Of a DNA stretch of 5,038 nt, positions 1 to 5,038 are shown in pieces. The stretch is from Deltaproteobacteria bacterium (GTDB lineage: Bacteria > Desulfobacterota > B13-G15 > RBG-16-54-18). Location: assembly GCA_003646745.1 (NCBI GenBank), contig QMLM01000136.1:1-5038 (forward strand), written 5' to 3'. The notes under the pieces are model-generated. The model saw nothing but the letters and a program-made list of their open reading frames with translations. It was not told where the DNA came from and did not search any database. A program made the position numbers and the translations under genes. Within the stretch, counting starts at the first letter, position 1. The number at the start of each line of letters is the position of its first letter.

Positions 1-40
1 AAAAAAACCTTCCACCACCTGCTTCCCTAACAATTCTCAT
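1..40 (-). CDS. N-terminal 13 codons of an unidentified divergent gene (partial, runs off the left edge)
   Basis: On the minus strand an ATG at 40-38 opens a frame that reads MRIVREAGGGRFF and is still open at the window edge. It is too short to recognise a family. It is called because three signals line up in the right order: a near-consensus promoter at 93-65, a predicted transcription start near 58, and an AGGTG Shine-Dalgarno at 51-47 six bases before the ATG. The leader would be only about 18 bases. The gene is transcribed away from the MoxR operon, with which it shares the intergenic region. Function cannot be inferred. The weakness is that only 40 bases of the frame are visible. Confidence 0.5.
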   Translation of the reverse strand, partial: MRIVREAGGGRFF

Positions 41-46
41 TCTCGG

Positions 47-51
47 CACCT
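47..51 (-). promoter_or_regulatory. Ribosome binding site of the divergent gene (AGGTG)
   Basis: AGGTG on the minus strand matches the 3' end of 16S rRNA and lies six bases before the ATG at 40. This supports that ATG as a true start. Confidence 0.5.
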
Positions 52-64
52 AAACAATTAAAAA

Positions 65-93
65 ATAATACGAGACCAAAGCAGCAGTGTCAA
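65..93 (-). promoter_or_regulatory. Sigma70-type promoter for the divergent minus-strand gene
   Basis: Read on the minus strand, a perfect -35 box TTGACA (93-88) is followed by exactly 17 bases and a -10 box TATTAT (70-65), five of six matches to consensus. The predicted start of transcription is near 58, just upstream of the AGGTG and ATG of the partial gene. By sequence it is the strongest promoter in the window. Its -35 box lies 11 bases from the -35 box of the plus-strand promoter, so the two polymerase sites are close enough to influence each other. Confidence 0.7.
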
Positions 94-104
94 GAATTTT
101 TTCT

Positions 105-133
105 TTGTTCAACCATCTCATTTTTGATATAAT
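105..133 (+). promoter_or_regulatory. Extended -10 promoter for the MoxR-DUF58-transglutaminase operon
   Basis: A consensus -10 TATAAT at 128-133 is preceded by TG at 125-126 (extended -10, TGATATAAT). A weak -35, TTGTTC at 105-110, lies 17 bases upstream. Transcription would start near 140, giving a leader of about 25 to 40 bases depending on the start codon used. The extended -10 probably compensates for the poor -35. No other promoter is apparent before 4218, so the three plus-strand genes are probably one transcript. Confidence 0.65.
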
Positions 134-157
134 TAAAACAAAATTTTAGGATAAAAT

Positions 158-161
158 AAGG
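158..161 (+). promoter_or_regulatory. Probable ribosome binding site (AAGG) of the MoxR gene
   Basis: AAGG is the nearest Shine-Dalgarno-like match. It lies six bases from TTG at 168, three from TTG at 165 and 18 from ATG at 180. Spacing therefore favours the TTG at 168, but the match is only four bases and does not settle the start. Confidence 0.35.
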
Positions 162-164
162 TCG

Positions 165-1121
165 TTGTTGCATTTAAAGATGAATGAAATTGGTAAAAAG
201 ATTAAGGCATTGCAAGAGAATATAGGCAGGGTGATAAAGGGGAAGCCCGAAGCCATCAGCCTTGCCATCCTCACCCTTTTAGCTCGAGGTCACCTTCTCA
301 TTGAGGACGTACCAGGGGTAGGTAAGACGATTTTGGCCCAAGGTCTGGCCATGTCCATTAATTCGTCCTTTCAGCGAATCCAGTTTACCAGCGATCTATT
401 ACCCTCTGATATCCTAGGTGTCCCTGTGTACAATCCTCGCAAAGGCACCTTTGAATTCAAACCAGGCCCCATCTTCGCCAACATCGTTTTAGTGGACGAG
501 ATAAATCGTACCTCCCCCAAGACCCAGAGCTCTCTCCTGGAGGCCATGAACGAATTTCAGGTATCTGTAGATGGTCATACCTATCCTCTGCCCCAACCCT
601 TTATGGTAGTAGCCACCCAGAACCCTTTAGAATACCACGGCACCTACCCCCTGCCCGAATCACAACTGGATCGTTTCATGACAAGGGCCCATATGGGTTA
701 CCCCCCCTTAAAGGAGGAAAAGGAAATCCTCTCACACCCCAGGATAGAAGAAGAGGTAAAGGAACTTCAACCAGTGATGTCAACGGAAGAGGTGGTTGAT
801 ATCCAAAAGATGGTAGAAAAGGTAAGGGTGAAGGAGGAAATCCTCAACTATCTGATGGGCATAGTGACGGCCAGTAGAGAGTCGGAGCTATTGCGCCTGG
901 GTGTGAGCCCTAGGGGAGCTCTTTTTCTCTTGCGGGCCGCCAAGGCCAAGGCCCTTACGGAGGGCAGGGATTATTGCATACCCGATGATGTGAAATCTCT
1001 AGTACTTCCCATCCTCGCCCACCGTATCATCCCGGCATCCGGATATGGGATAGAAGGCCAAAGGGAAGAGACGGAAAGGATCCTGCTGGAGATCATGGAT
1101 CAGATACCCGTCCCCCTTTAA
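165..1121 (+). CDS. MoxR-family AAA+ ATPase
   Basis: Cytoplasmic ATPase of the MoxR group, whose members act as chaperone-like activators of neighbouring membrane or von Willebrand A proteins. Numbered from the TTG at 165, the 318 residues show Walker A (DVPGVGKT, 48-55), Walker B (NIVLVDEINRT, 106-116, with D111 and E112), sensor 1 (ATQNP, 150-154), an arginine-finger-type LPESQLDRF (163-171) and sensor 2 (SPRGA, 248-252) in the small C-terminal lid. Every ATPase motif is intact and the length is usual for the family. There are no membrane segments. The start is uncertain: TTG at 165 is the outermost option, TTG at 168 has the best Shine-Dalgarno spacing, and ATG at 180 (MNEIGKK) is the only ATG before the conserved domain but lacks a visible binding site. 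The choice changes at most five residues outside the domain. First gene of the operon, 15 bases before the DUF58 gene. The physiological client is inferred, not shown. Confidence 0.95.
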   Translation: MLHLKMNEIGKKIKALQENIGRVIKGKPEAISLAILTLLARGHLLIEDVPGVGKTILAQGLAMSINSSFQRIQFTSDLLPSDILGVPVYNPRKGTFEFKPGPIFANIVLVDEINRTSPKTQSSLLEAMNEFQVSVDGHTYPLPQPFMVVATQNPLEYHGTYPLPESQLDRFMTRAHMGYPPLKEEKEILSHPRIEEEVKELQPVMSTEEVVDIQKMVEKVRVKEEILNYLMGIVTASRESELLRLGVSPRGALFLLRAAKAKALTEGRDYCIPDDVKSLVLPILAHRIIPASGYGIEGQREETERILLEIMDQIPVPL

Positions 1122-1136
1122 TTTATCAGGTAAAAA

Positions 1137-2150
1137 ATGGGCCTTCAGCTTTCCTTTAGGAATCGTTTTTTGAGGTTTACGCCGGAAGGAGTGAAATTTG
1201 TCCTCATTTCCATGGCGATAGGGCTTGCAGCGGTAAATACTGGAAACAATCTGCTATATTTGATCCTGGGAATGCTCTTGAGCCTGATAGTCGCCTCCGG
1301 TCTGCTATCCGAATTGGGGGTGAAAGGTTTGGAGGTCAAACGCACCCTCCCCCCTTATATCTTTGCCCACACTCCTTGCAGGGTCATTCTGACCATCACC
1401 AATAAAAAGAGATATCTCCCCTCCTTCTCGCTGGAGGTAGAGGAACAGCTAGACGGCGAAATAAAAGGTAATTTGGCCTATCTCTTCCGGGTCGACCCCC
1501 AAAAGACTCAAACTCAGGTCTATCGACTCTTCTTTCATCACCGTGGAATCAATCAGCTCCAGGGGCCACAGCTTCTCACCAGATTTCCATTTGGGCTCTT
1601 CATTAAAGGGACGAAAAACAAAAAATCTTCTCAGATCTTGGTATACCCACGATTATTACCCTGGAAAGAGGTCCTTCCGGAGGTGTTCCTTCTGGGGGAG
1701 GGACCGTTCTCCAGCCCACAAAAAGGTAGAGGGGAAGATATCTTCAGTATCCGGGAGTATCTCCCAGGAGATACCTCCCGTGATATCCACTGGCGCAGCA
1801 CGGCAAAGCTCTCACACCCCATGGTAAAGGAATATGAAAAAGTAGGCATGAAAAAGATACATATAGTCCTGGATACATCTTTGCCTGAAGAGATTACGAC
1901 ATCGGATCTAGATCAATTTGAGCAGTGCGTTTCTAAGGCGGCCTCTTTGGCATATTATCTTTTAAAGAGACAGGACTTCCTAGTTGGCCTCTCTTTGGGG
2001 GACGAATTCATCCCCTTCCACAGGGGTGATAGGCATCTGCATAGGATACTCAGGGCCCTGGCACTGGTGCAGCCTCAACCTGCAGGAAGGAAACAGCAAA
2101 CACCTCGTCCAGCAGACGCCTTTACGATAACATTTACGGCATGGAGATAA
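1137..2150 (+). CDS. DUF58 domain membrane protein with von Willebrand A-like C-terminal half
   Basis: Predicted inner-membrane protein of 337 residues. Two membrane helices lie near the N-terminus (about 18-33 and 38-58), around the family signature NTGNNLLYLILG (34-45). A beta-rich region follows (about 65-170) with the typical TRFPFGLF (148-155). The DUF58 core motif is complete: REYLPGD (206-212), RDIHWR (215-220) and VKEYE (230-234). After it, IHIVLDTS (241-248) resembles the first strand of a von Willebrand A fold, but only part of a metal-site DxSxS motif is present, so metal binding is doubtful. ATG at 1137 is preceded by AGG six bases away. DUF58 proteins nearly always accompany MoxR ATPases and are probable clients; their biochemical role is not established. 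The last 25 or so residues (after ALALVQP) are Pro/Gln-rich and look unconserved. The stop is one base before the GTG of the next gene, so translation is probably coupled. Confidence 0.93.
   Translation: MGLQLSFRNRFLRFTPEGVKFVLISMAIGLAAVNTGNNLLYLILGMLLSLIVASGLLSELGVKGLEVKRTLPPYIFAHTPCRVILTITNKKRYLPSFSLEVEEQLDGEIKGNLAYLFRVDPQKTQTQVYRLFFHHRGINQLQGPQLLTRFPFGLFIKGTKNKKSSQILVYPRLLPWKEVLPEVFLLGEGPFSSPQKGRGEDIFSIREYLPGDTSRDIHWRSTAKLSHPMVKEYEKVGMKKIHIVLDTSLPEEITTSDLDQFEQCVSKAASLAYYLLKRQDFLVGLSLGDEFIPFHRGDRHLHRILRALALVQPQPAGRKQQTPRPADAFTITFTAWR
1752..1780. repeat. Near-perfect inverted repeat inside the DUF58 gene
   Basis: CGGGAGTATCTCC (1752-1764) and GGAGATACCTCCCG (1767-1780) are reverse complements except for one extra base (C1774) in the right arm. 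They are separated by CA. In RNA this would fold as a GC-rich hairpin of about 12 pairs with a four-base loop and one bulge. It lies over the codons of the conserved YLPGD motif. It has no T-run after it, so it is not a terminator. Confidence 0.7.
2143..2146 (+). promoter_or_regulatory. Ribosome binding site (GGAG) of the transglutaminase gene
   Basis: GGAG lies within the last codons of the DUF58 gene, five bases before GTG at 2152. It supports GTG as the start and implies that ribosomes finishing the DUF58 gene reinitiate here. Confidence 0.6.
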
Positions 2151-2151
2151 A

Positions 2152-4218
2152 GTGCCGACAGAGCAGAAGAGAATAGAACTCCTATTGCGCATCTGCCTTC
2201 ATGCCCTGGTGCTTTGTGGGCTCATAGCTGTTATCCTCACCGGTGAAATCCCCTGGCCTATCTGGTCCATCGCCTTAGGGGTACATCCCCTAAGTATAAT
2301 CATCAGGCCAAAGAAGGGAGGACATTTATTTAACCTCATCGTTATCTCCTCCTTTTCCTATTCCATTTTTTTGTACTTTTTCCTCAATACCCCCTTTCTC
2401 ATTGCCTTCACACAACTGGTAATCCTGATCCAAGCACTAAAGCTCTTCCGCCTGGAGAAGGCAAAAGACTACTTCCAACTAGCAGGTCTGAGCCTGCTTA
2501 TGCTATTGGCCGCGGCAGGGCTGACCTCTCATCTCTATTACCTATTTTTTCTCTTTCTCTTCCTACTGCTCGGTATCTGGTTCCTCTTTTTGCTACATTT
2601 GAAAAGTGACCTTGAGAGATATCCAAAAACGTCCTTTTCTCCCTCCTATTTGACCACCTTTCCCCTTCTTCTGGGTATTGCTGCTGTGGCCTTTTGTTCC
2701 TTTTTGATCACACTCGTGCTCTTTTTCAGCCTCCCCAGACTCAGCCTCAGTATGAGCACAAGAGAAAAATGGAAGGGCGTTTCCTCAGGTTTTTCTGAAA
2801 TTGTGGATTTGGGCAATGTGGGTCCTGTGAGATTAAATGACCGGGTAGTAATGAGAGTGGAGCTTCCCCAATTTAAAGATCGTCCTCCTTTCTCCCCCTA
2901 TTGGAGGGGGACAACCTTTTGCCGGTGGGATGGTCAGGCCTGGAGGAAAGAGGCTATTTATAAAAAGATTCCCAGAAGTGGGTGGAGAAAAGGGGTGATC
3001 ATACATCGATGCGAAGGCGAAAAAGGAGCTGTGTATCAAAGAATTATGATTGAACCTATGGGTACTGATCTTCTCTTCTGTCTGCATCCAGCCATTGAGA
3101 TTCGGGGGGACTTCTCGTATTTGAAGGTAGATGAGGGAGGGGGGGTGCATCTGCCATCGACCCCGCATGGAAGATACCAATATGAGGTTTACTCAACCCT
3201 AGCGACACAGAAGGCAGAACATCAGGGGCTTCGTGGGGAAGAAAAGGAGGTATATCTCCAACTGCCCAAGGACAACGAGTACATTTTGAAATTGGCCAAA
3301 GACATCATCGGGGAGGAAAAATCGCCCCAGAAAAAGGTATACCGGGTGATCTCTTACCTGCAGAACAGCTGTAAATATTCTCTAAACCCAAAGAGGGATG
3401 AGGCCTTCTCCCCCCTGGAGGATTTCCTGTTGCACAGCCGTGAAGGTTATTGCGAACACTTTGCCACGGCCGCCGCCCTCCTGCTGCGAGGAGCAGGGAT
3501 ACCCACACGTTTGGTCTGCGGCTTTGTACAAGGGGAATGGAACCCTTTGGGGAAATATTTTATGGTGCGCCAGAGAGACGCCCATGTCTGGATTGAGGCT
3601 TATCTGCCGGGCAGTGGCTGGTCTTCCTTTGATCCCACTCCTGCATCTGAGCAAGGAAGATCGCCACCGATTTTGGCCTCTCTCTATAGATACCTTGACT
3701 TTCTCAGACTCAAGTGGAATCGCTACATTATTCAGTACTCCCACGACGATCAACTAAGCATCCTCTTCGCCCTACGCAGGGGAATGACAAATTTGCGCCT
3801 TTTCGACAATTTCCTTTTCTTGCAAAAAGCAAGAGGGAAAAAGAGGGCTACACCTTCCTCCCGCCTCCTTTTAGGAGGGTTGGCCGCTGTGGGCACCATA
3901 ATTCTTATCTATTGGGGCTTTAAAAAAAGAAAAAAGACGATAATAAGTGGCAATTTATGTAGGAAACCACCTCCTGAGATATCCTTCTACCTTAAGGCAT
4001 TAAAATTTCTTCGTAGAAAAAAGATCCGCAAACAGGAAAACGAAACCCCTGGCGAGTTTGCCCAAAGGGTAAAGGGTGGGTGGAATGCCCTATACCCATC
4101 GTTGGAAAAGATCACCCTGCTTTATTATCGAATCCGGTTTGGTCAGATCCCCCTCACACTCAGTGAAAAAGAGGAAATAAAAAAGATTATCAGGGAGCTG
4201 AAGAGAAAATCTCCCTGA
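2152..4218 (+). CDS. TgpA-type transglutaminase-like membrane protein (DUF3488 / transglutaminase core / DUF4129)
   Basis: Integral membrane protein of 688 residues, usual length for this family. The N-terminal part (about 10-195) is highly hydrophobic, with six or seven membrane helices and the DUF3488-like stretch around YFQLAGLSLLMLLAAAGL (107-124). A soluble, probably periplasmic domain follows: YWRGTTFCRWDGQAW (250-264) is typical of TgpA proteins, and the transglutaminase core carries C434 (GYCEHFA), H478 (DAHVW) and D494 (FDPTP), a complete Cys-His-Asp triad. A last helix at about 570-588 is followed by a basic KKRKK cluster, which places the tail in the cytoplasm. That tail contains a DUF4129-like segment (ETPGEFAQRV 631-640, YYRIRFG 658-664). 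Characterised relatives such as Pseudomonas TgpA are essential envelope proteins with transglutaminase activity; bacterial family members may instead be proteases, and the substrate here is unknown. GTG start at 2152 has GGAG five bases upstream. Last gene of the operon with MoxR and DUF58. Confidence 0.94.
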   Translation: MPTEQKRIELLLRICLHALVLCGLIAVILTGEIPWPIWSIALGVHPLSIIIRPKKGGHLFNLIVISSFSYSIFLYFFLNTPFLIAFTQLVILIQALKLFRLEKAKDYFQLAGLSLLMLLAAAGLTSHLYYLFFLFLFLLLGIWFLFLLHLKSDLERYPKTSFSPSYLTTFPLLLGIAAVAFCSFLITLVLFFSLPRLSLSMSTREKWKGVSSGFSEIVDLGNVGPVRLNDRVVMRVELPQFKDRPPFSPYWRGTTFCRWDGQAWRKEAIYKKIPRSGWRKGVIIHRCEGEKGAVYQRIMIEPMGTDLLFCLHPAIEIRGDFSYLKVDEGGGVHLPSTPHGRYQYEVYSTLATQKAEHQGLRGEEKEVYLQLPKDNEYILKLAKDIIGEEKSPQKKVYRVISYLQNSCKYSLNPKRDEAFSPLEDFLLHSREGYCEHFATAAALLLRGAGIPTRLVCGFVQGEWNPLGKYFMVRQRDAHVWIEAYLPGSGWSSFDPTPASEQGRSPPILASLYRYLDFLRLKWNRYIIQYSHDDQLSILFALRRGMTNLRLFDNFLFLQKARGKKRATPSSRLLLGGLAAVGTIILIYWGFKKRKKTIISGNLCRKPPPEISFYLKALKFLRRKKIRKQENETPGEFAQRVKGGWNALYPSLEKITLLYYRIRFGQIPLTLSEKEEIKKIIRELKRKSP

Positions 4219-4219
4219 T
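4179..4219 (-). terminator. Candidate intrinsic terminator of the minus-strand block, inside the 3' end of the transglutaminase gene
   Basis: ATCAGGGAG (4189-4197) and CTCCCTGAT (4211-4219) form a perfect nine-pair stem with a 13-base loop. Read on the minus strand, the stem is followed after AATC by six T (4184-4179), as in an intrinsic terminator for the SRPBCC gene that ends at 4260. The four-base gap before the T-run and the long loop weaken the call. On the plus strand only ATTTG follows the stem, so it would be a poor terminator for the transglutaminase operon. The right arm contains the stop codon of that gene (4216-4218). Confidence 0.45.
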
Positions 4220-4259
4220 TTGCATCTGTACCTCATATTCTCTAATGCTTTAGTGGCTT

Positions 4260-4724
4260 TTATATAATATCTTCGAGCCTCTCAAACTCTTCTTTAGTAT
4301 GCCTTTCAAGGGCCCTCACTTTCCTTTCGGTAAAGACGAACTTCTTTATGAACCAATCAAATATCTTTCCCAAAAAACCAAATGAAAAGCCAATTAAGAG
4401 CTCATTGGTGATCTCAGTATCCTCGCCGATCTTTTTTGCCGATAAACGCATGTAAGCAGGAAATATTGCCCTTGCCTTCAGCAGAACAGATTCGCCATTT
4501 TGAAATTCAAGAACCTCCCATGTACCCTTCATTCTGACATCATTGATTATCTCATCAAAAAAGATGACACTTCCGACAAAATTCTCTGTCTTCCTTATAT
4601 GCCGAAAATCCTTATGGGCAGGATGCCAACTGAGATAACGGTCGTGGTCTAGATTAACCAACCAATCGGAAATCTGCGTTGGAGTTTTCCCCTTTACCCT
4701 TATTTTTGTAACAATACTTATCAT
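4260..4724 (-). CDS. SRPBCC-fold (START/polyketide cyclase-like) protein, ligand unknown
   Basis: Soluble protein of 154 residues with no signal peptide. The pattern fits an SRPBCC helix-grip fold: an N-terminal strand (MISIVTKIRVKG), a helix with a WLVNLDHDRYLSWHPAH region (21-37), a series of strands (about 50-112) and a long amphipathic C-terminal helix (about 118-152) ending RHTKEEFERLEDII, where SRPBCC proteins close their hydrophobic pocket. The DRYLSWHP.H motif also occurs in phloroglucinol-hydrolase-like and related SRPBCC proteins, where His residues can bind metal, but a catalytic role here is only a guess. The ATG at 4724 overlaps the stop of the upstream aldolase gene (ATGA), so the two are translationally coupled and probably functionally linked. 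A GAAAGAG stretch a few bases upstream may serve as ribosome binding site. Family confidence is moderate; specific function is unknown. Confidence 0.8.
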   Translation of the reverse strand: MISIVTKIRVKGKTPTQISDWLVNLDHDRYLSWHPAHKDFRHIRKTENFVGSVIFFDEIINDVRMKGTWEVLEFQNGESVLLKARAIFPAYMRLSAKKIGEDTEITNELLIGFSFGFLGKIFDWFIKKFVFTERKVRALERHTKEEFERLEDII

Positions 4725-5038
4725 TTTATCTCTTTCAGATCTTTCAATTTGAGCAATAACCGCCTCAACTCATCCTCCACTTCCTGCCCAGGTCTTTTTA
4801 GAGGAAGTCGTGGATTTCCGCCAAAGTAACCTGCTAAATCCATCGCCACCTTTAGGCCTCCGATACCATATTTCACCGTTACCGCCTTGGCCAGGGGAGT
4901 CAGTAAGTATTGTAATTTTCTTGCCTTTTCATATTCTCCCAGTTCAAAAAAATTCTGAATCTGGACACATTCCCGTGGGACCACATTTGTCACCGCCACG
5001 ATTGCCCCCACGGCACCAACGCAAAGGGCGGGGAAAAA
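4721..5038 (-). CDS. DapA/NAL-superfamily aldolase, C-terminal part only, HOGA-like (5' end beyond the right edge)
   Basis: The minus-strand frame is open to the window edge and gives 105 C-terminal residues, beginning FFPALCVGAVGAIVAVTN. This matches the strand and helix after the active-site lysine in class I pyruvate-dependent aldolases of the dihydrodipicolinate synthase / N-acetylneuraminate lyase superfamily (TIM barrel, cytoplasmic). A GTG at 5011 could pass for a start, but the conserved sequence continues upstream of it, so it is internal. About two thirds of the protein, including the Schiff-base lysine and catalytic tyrosine, is not visible. The segments AVTVKYGIGGLKVAMDLAGYFGG and RLPL closely resemble 4-hydroxy-2-oxoglutarate aldolase ([23 protein letters not shown] in human HOGA1, from memory) rather than DapA, which normally has NPIPVK-like sequence here. 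The substrate could therefore be a hydroxy-oxo acid cleaved to pyruvate, but this is inference. The stop TGA at 4723-4721 overlaps the ATG of the SRPBCC gene. Confidence 0.88.
   Translation of the reverse strand, partial: FFPALCVGAVGAIVAVTNVVPRECVQIQNFFELGEYEKARKLQYLLTPLAKAVTVKYGIGGLKVAMDLAGYFGGNPRLPLKRPGQEVEDELRRLLLKLKDLKEIK

Noticed and set aside
3134..3146. Run of seven G as a frameshift or phase-variation site in the transglutaminase gene
   Set aside because: The frame and family similarity continue uninterrupted on both sides (DEGGGVHLPS), and seven bases is short for phase variation. No sign of an actual shift.
2833..3180. Minus-strand frame of 115 codons within the transglutaminase gene
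   Set aside because: Antisense shadow with no Shine-Dalgarno, promoter or recognisable protein features.
3382..3757. Long open frames of about 120 codons on both strands inside the transglutaminase gene
   Set aside because: They lie over the catalytic core in other frames, encode low-complexity Pro/Ser/Arg-rich sequence, and have no binding site or family resemblance. They are shadows of the real gene.
4230..4258. CTAA-TGCT-TTAG hairpin in the convergent gap as a terminator for the plus-strand operon
   Set aside because: The stem is only four AT-rich pairs and the following TTTTA is separated by GTGGC, so it is too weak to call.
4721..5011. A complete 96-residue gene starting with GTG at 5011
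   Set aside because: The frame continues upstream to the window edge as FFPALCVGA, which fits the conserved aldolase strand. The GTG is an internal valine and the gene is truncated by the window.
1..5038. Mobile element, CRISPR, toxin-antitoxin or defence system
   Set aside because: No direct repeats with spacers, no transposase or integrase motifs, no tRNA or attachment-site signature, and every long frame is explained by envelope or metabolic families.

Overview
The window holds two convergent gene blocks and the start of a third transcription unit, from a bacterium of moderate GC content. It has sigma70-type promoters and Shine-Dalgarno sites. Nothing in the window fixes the taxon. A Gram-negative or deep-branching lineage is plausible from the TgpA-type transglutaminase architecture, but this is inference.

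Left edge (1-164): a compact divergent promoter region. A strong-looking minus-strand promoter (TTGACA, 17 bp, TATTAT) leads after a short leader to an AGGTG ribosome binding site and an ATG at 40, the first 13 codons of a gene that leaves the window. Eleven bases away, back to back, a plus-strand extended -10 promoter (TGATATAAT) drives the main operon.

Centre (165-4218, plus strand): a tight three-gene operon of a MoxR-family AAA+ ATPase, a DUF58 membrane protein with a von Willebrand A-like C-terminal half, and a polytopic TgpA-type transglutaminase-like protein with an intact Cys-His-Asp triad. This is a recurrent bacterial module. The ATPase is thought to act as a chaperone or activator for the membrane-bound DUF58 and transglutaminase partners, which work at the cell envelope. 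The true substrate is generally unknown.

Right side (5038 down to 4260, minus strand): the last 105 codons of a DapA/N-acetylneuraminate-lyase superfamily aldolase, whose C-terminus looks more like 4-hydroxy-2-oxoglutarate aldolase (HOGA) than lysine-pathway DapA. It overlaps by ATGA a small SRPBCC-fold protein of unknown ligand. The two blocks converge with a 41-base gap. The best terminator candidate for the minus-strand block lies inside the 3' end of the transglutaminase gene.

I see no mobile element, CRISPR array, tRNA or rRNA. The core is a known module. The less ordinary points are the divergent promoter pair, an inverted repeat over the DUF58 signature, the terminator inside an opposing gene, a slippery heptamer in the transglutaminase gene, and the pairing of a HOGA-like aldolase with an SRPBCC protein.
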